From Triglochin maritima (taxonomy: Eukaryota; Streptophyta; Magnoliopsida; Alismatales; Juncaginaceae): DNA of 64,000 nt. The notes under the pieces were generated by a model. The model did no database searches. It was not told the origin of the DNA and saw nothing but the letters and a program-made list of their open reading frames with translations. Positions 56,593 to 64,000 of this stretch are shown here, piece by piece. Numbering within the stretch: position 1 is the stretch's first letter; each line of letters starts with the position of its first letter. The DNA lies in the NCBI GenBank assembly GCA_963682175.1, contig OY821784.1:34453621-34517620 (forward strand), written 5' to 3'. The position numbers and the translations under genes are program-made.

Positions 56593-59322
56593 CTATTTTG
56601 GTCCCCCGCCCCAATTAATCCGGTGACGAGCCTGCGCCACACCGTCGTAGTATACGTGCTCATAAAAAGATGGGTTCGCAGCTAGCTCATTTGAAATCGA
56701 ACGACGAGCGAGTTGCCAATTGTCTTCACCACCGTGGAAAACATCGGCGACACATCGAAATCCACAGTTTCCATCAGGACGTACATCATTCCACTGGTGT
56801 AGGAATAGCATAATGATTCCTGGAATTCTATCCGCATACGGGAAGTCGTCTACGTCAGCCCGCCCAGTCACTACAATATAAACAAAAAATACAGTTACAT
56901 ATAATAACAAAAGATACATATTTACTGAAATAAATAACAAAATTATAATAACAATAAATATAGGGATGGTATACCTGATCCTCCCCTCACAGACGAAGAA
57001 CCAGAAGATCGACCACGACCTTTGCTTCCACTACCGGAAGAACGACCACGACCTCTACTCCCACTACCTGAAGATCGACCACTACCTCGCTCTGCATACT
57101 CAAACGCACTAGGGTCCCGTCGTGTCGACTTTCCCCTTGGTCGACCTCGTAGCTTTGTTTTTTCTGCAGGCTCTCTCAAATTCGAATGTTCGGGGTGTAG
57201 CTGCTCGAATAAAACCCGAGAGGCAGATCGAATTACGGTAGGGTCACTTCCTGCAATCTCATCAACCAGGCTGCGAAAATGTTCGGCGTCTTGAGCTGCC
57301 TGAGACACAAACTCTGCGTTCCCGGCTCCTTCCCCAATGACAAGTGTCCTCCAGAACGGATGAATCTGCTCTAAGTAAATTCCATTGTCTGATTCAAGAC
57401 ATCCGCGGATGGTACATGCGCAAGGTATCCCATGAGAAGTCAGAAAAGCGCACTCGCAACGATATTCAACTTCATCATCTAACTGTTGCATTTTCTTCAC
57501 CTCCTGACTCAGCAATTGCAAGCAGTGATGCGAAACTCGACCATTTATGTGACGATATAGAGCATGTCCGAAATTAGTCAAATTTCGCCGTCTCGAGTCT
57601 TCAAGAAAGTTTCGAATATTCGTCAGCTGCATTTCAATAGCCGCGTTGACGCGTTCGAAAAGAGTGTCCAGAGCTGCTGTCGATGTAGAAATCCACTCTT
57701 TTAGAGCCGAATGAGCACTTTCGACCCTACAATTCGTGGTGTTCCCAAAATGAAGGACTTTGTTTGTCCAATTCAGCACAAACGTTTCTTTATGCACCAA
57801 CCACGTGGTGTCCAGATACTCCGTGATAGCCGGCCACGATCTATACAAATCTTTCAGAGCATACAAAGCTCTATCATACTCGGCTTCTGAAGTAGAAAGC
57901 ATGATTTTCCTCCATCTTCCACGCCTCAAAGTCTCTGCCATCTGCTTATTCTTTCCGAATACGTGGTATGGGTAGTTGAATACGTCTTTGTTGATGTGCC
58001 ATGTGCAGAGTAAATGAGCAGAGTCAGGAAAAACCTCTCTCACTTGTCGCATAAGGCCTAACTCTCGGTCTGTTATTATTGCAGTCGGGCTGAAAGTCCC
58101 CAATAACAGATCTCGCAACTTCTCCATCACCCACAGATAACTGGAGTAAGATTCATCCATCAAAATCGCATATCCAATAAGGAAATTCATGTTTGTTGGT
58201 GTGACCCCAATCATTTCGAACAAATGCATCTTATACTTGTTCGTCTTGTAAGTCGAATCCATGCAGATAACGAAAGGATATGTCCGCAACAACTGGACTG
58301 ACGTCGGATGTGCCAAAAAAGCGTGAGTGACGACATCAGTTTCCGGATCCGCCATAATCCAATGTAAGTACTCACACTGCACTGCTTGATAGAGAAACTG
58401 CTGGACGGGATTCCGATCTTCAGATTTTGTCCTCCTCATGTAATCTCTGAAATTATAAATATGCCTTTGATTTGGATTGTCCTCCGGGAATTTTTCTTTT
58501 ACTGCCTTCAAGATGTTCCGTGGTTTTGCTTGCACCTCAGTCATATCACGAACGATCTTCTTCACCCCAGAACTTAGACCACTAATTTGACGATGACCCT
58601 CTGGATAAACTGCCAGACTGTGGTTGTGATGTCTGTGACCACTATTAAAAACCACAACCCATCCATCACGATCTCGTCGCTCCACCACTTTTATTAAGAA
58701 ACGGCAACCGCAACCCTTTCTTTTGGTGTTTCTTCGAAGTGCAGTATCCATATCCCGAGACTCCATTTGATTTCGCCGGTCGCATCTCAAATAACAATCC
58801 ATCCGACTATCTGATCTTGTTTTGTACGACGACACGACCAAAAAAAACCCAGCTCCGATAGCTACTTGTTTGACCCATTTACTTGCTTCATCGATTGTTG
58901 CAAAGATTTGTGTAGTTTGAAATAACTCACTGTAATCCACTTCATCACCACCGAAATCTTCCAACGGAACCTACAAAAATAAAATCGAAATTAAAAAAAT
59001 CAAAAAAATTCAGGCGTCTGGATTAGACGCCTACCCCATTGGGGGGGGTCTGAGTTAAACGCCCTCCCCAAGGGTGAGGCGTCTGCGTAGGACGCCTGAC
59101 CGAAGGGAAGGGCGTTTACTAAAGACGCCTTGCCCAAGGGGAGGACGTCTACATAAGACGCCTCTCCCATTGCGTAGGCGTCTGCGTTAGACGCCTCGGC
59201 CAAGTGGAGGACGTCCTACGCAGACGCCCTCACCTTGGGGGAGACGTCTAATGCAGACGCTCGACCCAAAATTTGCCCCGCGCCAGGCTTACCTCACCGG
59301 ATGCATCACCCTCGCCAGACAT
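56593..59322 (-). CDS. FAR1-MULE transposase-SWIM gene of MULE-B with truncated OTU domain
   Basis: Exons 59322-59293, 58970-56975 and 56870-56593 join in frame and end at a TAG after NWGGGPK. The first two exons are fully open: MSGEGDASGE, FAR1-type region (CYLRC, CGCRF, RHHNHS), transposase DDE residues (ICMDSTYKTN, IITDRELG, NCRVESAHSALKEW), SWIM-type CECAFLTSHGIPCAC, then repeated GRGRSSGSGS. The third exon starts the OTU domain (DVRPDGNCGFRCVADVFHGG, catalytic Cys present) but stops about 100 residues early and lacks the C-terminal His block. Transposase function could survive; OTU protease activity should not. FAR1-type MULE proteins are the source of the host FHY3/FAR1 light-signalling factors. 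Confidence 0.87.
59012..59262 (-). repeat. 33-bp palindrome array B1 in intron 1 of the MULE-B transposase gene
   Basis: Eight 21-bp units start at 59012, 59044, 59077, 59110, 59143, 59176, 59209 and 59242: one 32-bp step, then 33 bp each time. Clear units read AGGCGTCTG..(T)AGACGCCT. The 12-bp spacers are near-palindromes of the CC(C)CATTGGGG or CCCAAGGG kind. It occupies the intron 59292-58971. On the minus strand an 11-residue period (GxASxxDAxPL) is open over most of the array but is not in frame with exon 1. Confidence 0.9.
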
Positions 59323-59486
59323 TTTCGTGGTGTTTTTACTGATAAATTATGAATATACAAGACCGTAGGCCTAATTTATAGACACGGGACGATATGGGTA
59401 TTAAATATATTGTTAAGGGCAATTTGGTAATTTCAAGGGACGATTTAAGTAGTTTTGGGGCGACGTTTAGTAGTTCCCTTATTTAA

Positions 59487-60114
59487 TAAAGAAAAAAAAT
59501 TCAATTCCCCGTAGAAGTTAAGTCATAAATCGCAAACGTGCCCGGAGACCATCATCACAAAAGTGAGAAATATGAGTTCGACAAGTGTGACGAAATGCTA
59601 GGATCAAATTAAAATGACTTGTGGCAGGCCTATGCGTGCATTGTCATTAAGGGATCAAACTAAAATAACTAGCCATCCCAACCTCGTTATGGTAAATTGA
59701 AAATTTGAGGTCGAAAGAAATAAAATTTAATCCACATTTTTAATTGAGGTTAAAATAAAAGAAGGTCAAAGATTGCTCGAGCCGTTGCAAATGAGACCGG
59801 TGCGTTCTTAATTTTTCCTCGTAAATGATCCAGAAATAATGTCAAAGACCTCTCCGGTAATCAATTACCGACAAGTGAGAAATGGAGTAAGTCAGTGTCC
59901 ATAGAAGCACATCACTTCTGTTCTCTTCTACCATGGGCCACCCAGAATTCCATATTTTTTTAACTGTGGTAAATTGTTTGTGAAATTAATTCCAAGTCAC
60001 AGAAGTTACTCAACTTAAATAATAAAGGGGTTGAAAAGAACTTTATTTTTAAGTCATAACCTCTTTGTTTTTCCAAAGTTACCATTTGTTTTGTTAACTA
60101 ATTACAAGAATGCC
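59487..60114. other. Intergenic, no gene seen
   Basis: AT-rich sequence between MULE-B and the minisatellite, with no supported feature. Confidence 0.5.
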
Positions 60115-62545
60115 AACTAACTCGATCCAGACACATCGGTCGACCGGAAAATGAGTTTCGTTCGACCGGTGAGACTACCATCGAACTAACTCGTCCAACA
60201 CTTCAACCAACTCGATCTACACTCAGACTAACTCGATTCACACTCAAACTAACTCGATCCAGACTCAGACTAACTCGTTCACCACTACAACTAACTCGAT
60301 CCAGACGCATCGGTCGACCCAAAGTGCGTTCGATTTGACTGAAAAATGCATTCCGTTCAACCAAAAAATGCATTTCGTTCGACCGAAAAATGTGCTCCGT
60401 TCGACCAGTAAGACTCCCCTCGAACTAAATCGTTCAACACAAACTAACTCGATCTAGACTCGAACTTACTAGATCCACACTCCAACTAACTCGATCTAGA
60501 CTCGAATTGACTAGATCCACACTCCAACTGTTGCCTATTTGGCCTTAATCTATGTTTTGATGATTTAATCAACCTAATCTTAATTATAATCAATGTAGTG
60601 TAACACACATATTACATAGCATATACATTTCTTTGTGCTAACATCTACAGGTGATCAAGACTCAAGAAAGAAATGATTCAAGTCAAGACATCTAATCAAA
60701 GCTCATTTGTAGACATGTAACCTTAATTTATTTTGAGTCTTAGGAACTATGTGTACTTGAGCATACAAGAGTTAAAACTACTTAAACACACACTAGGTTT
60801 CTTATAGAAGTCACACACAAAATCTTAGATTATTTAGACTTAAATAGATCACCCAAACCTAGACTGGAATTCACTAAACATTGATCAGAATTTCCTGTGC
60901 CATTTCGGTCGACCGAATGCCTCCGGTCGTTCATTTGATCCTTCATCAAATAGTGAATTTAACCGTCTCACCGGTCGACCGTTTAGACCCTCTCGGTCGA
61001 CCGTTTACACGTCATTTGACCGTTAGACTTGTCGTATTATACTAATGATAGTATTCGTTTAAACTTAACCATATCCCAAAATACATTAGCCTGCGGTCGA
61101 CCGATTCCTAGACAAATGATTCCTAGACCGTTCCATGACGTTTCTTGAAACACTCAGTTTTCCTGTCTTTTCTCGGTCGACCGCCCAAATCCTTTTGTTC
61201 GACCGAACATAAAACCCAAAAGTCCCTGCCATTTTTCGATCGACCGTTCCACCTTTCGTTCGACTGTTAACTTAAGTGATCTTTCGATATATCCTATTTT
61301 TGTTCGACCGTTCCTTGTTCTGAGCCGTCTATCAGTTGACCGTTTGACCTGTCCGGTCGACCGAACTTGCTCTGAAAAGTGTGCTGCAATTTTCTATTTT
61401 GTGTTTCTTGCACAAATCTTCACCACACTTAACATCAACGGCTATAACACCTTAGGAGCTTATAAATAGATGTTTCAAACCTTGTTTAGAACATCTCTCC
61501 CACTACTATTTGTCTTCTACATTAGAGAGAAAACTTCAAACACTCACAAGCTCAAAACCTTCACATTGTAGTCTTAAATCTTATTCTACTCAAGTGTGCT
61601 GAAGTTTAGTGAGTGTTGTTCCACTCAAATTGTTTGTCAAAATAGTAAAGGTCTTGGTGAAAACCCAAGACAAGAGTATAGACTTCGGTGACAGCCCGAA
61701 GTGATCATCTCGGATTGTGAGAGAAGAAATCAAGCTAGCGAGGATTGTTCACGGAGCTTGTGTTGTAAAAGCTTAATCTCGGCTCAGAACGAGGTTGATA
61801 GTGAAGACGTAGGCGGAGCTCGAAGGAAATCGAGCGGAGCTTACAAGAGACGAAGTAGGCAGGAGACCGAACCTCTATAAAATCTTCCGGGTTATCTTGT
61901 AGTTTACATATTGTCTTCTTTATTTGCTTGCTTAGTTTTAAATTCCGCTGCACTTCTTTGCTGCTTAAGCAAGTCGGTAATTTAGTTTAAAAGTGATTAG
62001 ATAATCCGACCATACACGATCCTACACTAACTTGATCCACACTCCAACTAACTCGATCCAGTTCGAACTAACTCTATCTACACTCCAACTAACTCGATCC
62101 AGACTTAGACTAACTCGTCCAACACTCCAACTAACTCGTTCAAGACTCCCACTAACTCGATCCAAACTCGAACTAACTCATTCAACACTCCAACTAACTC
62201 GACCGAAATTATGTTCCATTCGACCGGTAAGACTGCCCTCGAACTAACTCGTCCAACACTCCCACTAACTCGTTCAACACTTCAACTAACTTGGTCCAGA
62301 TTCGAACTAACTGGATCCACACTCCAACTAACTCGATCTAGACTCACATTAACTCTCCCAAACTTCCAACTAATTTGTTCAACATTCCACTAACTCGATC
62401 AAGACTCGAACTAACTTGTTCAACACTCCAACTAACTCAACCCAAAAATGTGTTCCGTTCGACCGGAAAATGCGTTTCGTTCAACCAAAAAATGCGCTTC
62501 GTTCGACCGAAAATTGTGTTCCGTTCGACCGGTGAGACTCCCTGT
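60115..62545 (+). repeat. 21-bp minisatellite, interrupted by a solo LTR
   Basis: Both 60115-60528 and 62027-62545 consist of tandem copies of a 21-bp unit close to ACTCNAACTAACTCGATCCAN, with GTTCAAC or GTCCAAC as frequent variants. Scattered within it are blocks such as GTTCGACCG(G/A)AAAATG(C/A)G. The 21-bp period makes a 7-residue repeat (LxLTRSx) in one frame, giving long but meaningless open frames. A solo LTR (60529-62026) splits the array. Confidence 0.85.
60529..62026 (+). mobile_element. Solo LTR, family 2 (1.5 kb), plus orientation
   Basis: Starts TGTTGCCTATTTGGCC and ends ACGATCCTACA. A TATA box (TATAAATAGA) is at 61461-61470. U3 holds a dense cluster of CGGTCGACCG motifs (about 60900-61370). 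Flanks CCAAC and CTAAC match at four of five sites. It matches the minus-strand copy 27860-29359 in both ends, TATA position and length (1498 against 1500 bp). Confidence 0.8.
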
Positions 62546-63648
62546 TTCGAGGATGTACAATTTTTAGATCCCTTACTTTAGTATTTCGATTCTAGACACA
62601 TGATTCTGGACATTTTTGGTAAACCATAATTTACGATCATACATACTTGCATGTTTTAACGTAGAAACTTTAACAACTTATCTCCTTGGTCATTGTACCC
62701 GGCCAATTTGTGACAAATAATGTAGTCTTCACATTGATTGTAGGATATAGAGAGGGAGAAGAAAATTAAGAAAGGAGAACCCCAAGGCAATGGAGGAAGA
62801 CGAGGACACCGAAAATGCAGAGATAAAAGCCGTCCATTTCGACGAATCGAACGTAGATTGTTTTTACGTCAAATGCTGCAGAAGATGATGAGCTCTATAG
62901 CTAGAAATATTAGAATCTAGTTTTAGTTTGCTTTGTGTGGAGACGTGTTGTTACTTTTCTTTGTAGGTGATATGTTGCCATGTCATGTATATGGTTGGTT
63001 GGTTGCTTTGTGAGGTTCGCAGGACTTGATTTTTTTGCGAAATCTATGGTTTAACGTTTGAAAGTAAAAATTTCATGATATTTTGTTTTCCTCTATTTTG
63101 TTATAACATTATGTTGATTTAGGTAGTTTGCAGTATGTCCTCAGACTTTGATCTGGTTGTACTTTATACCCATGTCCTTTGATAATAGACACTTATCTCC
63201 CTCACTGTAGTTGTTTTGGTTGTTTACTTGTTTGTGTCTCCCTCTATTTTTTTTCTAAATCGCTCTTAATATTGTAAGATGTGGATATTTCCAAAGGAAC
63301 ATGAGTGCAAAGTGCAACTTGATAGAGGGTTGTGTGTGGGGTCAGGTTTTACCTGCCAACTGTAGCGTCTTGTCCCGTTCACGGCAGGTTAATTCGTCCC
63401 GCCAACTTCCCAATCCGTCAAATATTTATTTATTATTTAATAATATATATTATAAAAATAATATTTAATGTTTAAGATTAAGAAAATGGGTGTGCATTTA
63501 AATTTAACAAATCAAAATTAGGACAAATTAATGATTAAATATAGAAACTAGGAATACCCTTCTTAATAAACTCACAAACCTGCAAAAAACTCACAAAACC
63601 TGCGAAACAAAATCACAAATTCAATTGGAAAATATTAAGTAATTCAAT
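62546..63648. other. Intergenic, one short unrecognised frame
   Basis: A short + strand frame near 62791 (MEEDEDTENAEIKAVHFDES...) closes after about 32 codons. It is acidic and could be a gene fragment or a chance frame; I do not recognise it. The rest is AT-rich with no supported gene. Confidence 0.35.
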
Positions 63649-64000
63649 CACTACTACAAAATGGGTCTTTCCCGATTGATAAATCCATCAATAATAGTAC
63701 ACAATTCCGTAAGAAATACCCATTGCCGACGGAATTCCCGTCGGCAATGGTAATTTTTGGCATTTTTTTGCGCAAAAAAAATCCCTACTATCGTTGACGG
63801 ATTTTTTGTCAGAAATAGTAATTTTATTTTTTTTAAAAAGAAACAAATTACTGAAATTTGAACCAGTCCCGCAACCATCTAACCCGCCCTTAAGTAGTCG
63901 GGTAACGAGAAAAAAAAATTCAACCTGCCATGCCTCGTCCCACATACCCGTAAAACCTTGCTGAGATGAATAACGAGAGATGGGAAACTCGTCTCGTCCC
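63649..64000. mobile_element. CACTA-like transposon end (partial)
   Basis: CACTACTACAAAA at 63649-63661 is the classic terminus of plant CACTA (En/Spm) elements. Within 80 bp is a long hairpin, 63721-63749, with arms CATTGCCGACGG and CCGTCGGCAATG, like the GC-rich subterminal repeats of this group. The matching right terminus is not seen before the window ends, so size and integrity are unknown. Confidence 0.6.

Larger units (their letters stand above)
55327..59478. mobile_element. MULE-B: related Mutator-like element, opposite orientation
   Basis: A 4.15-kb element with 62-bp TIRs (55327-55388 and 59417-59478) that share TTACTTAAATCG or TACTTAAATCG and TGAAATTACCAAATTGCCC, flanked by TTATTTAA on both sides (55319-55326 and 59479-59486). 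The duplication is exact for 8 bp; the ninth base differs. It has the same two-gene plan as MULE-A but reversed: the transposase gene is on the minus strand and a PMD remnant on the plus strand. The transposase part has no stop; the OTU exon is cut short and most of the PMD is deleted. Confidence 0.92.

Noticed and set aside
62032..62581. Open frames of repeated LxLTRSx residues
   Set aside because: They are the translation of a 21-bp minisatellite; the period is a multiple of three so stops are rare. No start context or family match.

Overview
The window is nuclear DNA of a flowering plant, most likely a eudicot. Its genes have GT-AG introns and encode a seed 11S globulin, an AMSH-type deubiquitinase, a plastid-type glyoxalase I, a clade-specific PP2C and a plastidic glucose transporter. 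They sit in AT-rich sequence packed with LTR retrotransposons and Mutator-like elements (MULEs). I cannot name the species. No rRNA, tRNA, CRISPR array or operon was found.

Layout. 1-6.5 kb: a Ty1/copia element (minus strand, 236-bp LTRs) that split a short host reading frame. 9.4-11.6 kb: an intact four-exon 11S globulin gene with seed-type promoter motifs. 13.4-15.6 kb: a solo LTR. 15.9-18.3 kb: a decayed copia 5' end fused to a fragment of a triose-phosphate-translocator-like gene. 18.9-26.7 kb: two convergent intact genes, an AMSH-like JAMM protease (+) and glyoxalase I (-). 27.8-36.9 kb: two solo LTRs, diverged tandem repeats and a MITE-like insertion. 37.1-40.8 kb: an intact PP2C gene. 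41.8-47.6 kb: a plastidic glucose transporter gene broken by LTR sequence and truncated at its 3' end. 49.3-59.5 kb: two related MULEs, tail to tail. 60.1-62.5 kb: a 21-bp minisatellite split by a solo LTR. 63.6 kb to the end: a CACTA-like terminus.

The most unusual content is the MULE pair. Each element carries two convergent genes. One encodes a FAR1-type DNA-binding, MULE transposase and SWIM protein whose splice sites join it in frame to an OTU cysteine-protease domain. The other encodes a plant-mobile-domain (PMD/MAIN-like) protein. All four genes start a short way inside a TIR with a tiny first exon. The first intron of each carries a GC-rich array of palindromic units with a 33-bp period. 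Unit sequences differ between arrays but period and layout are the same, so this is the best candidate for an undescribed structural or regulatory system here.

A second theme is the palindrome CGGTCGACCG and near variants, clustered in the U3 of two different solo-LTR families and recurring in the minisatellite. The intact host genes look like ordinary single-copy genes. The pieces at 6.2, 17.9 and 41.8-47.6 kb are gene relics produced by transposon activity. Exon coordinates were worked out by hand from splice consensus, frame and family conservation, and have no transcript support.
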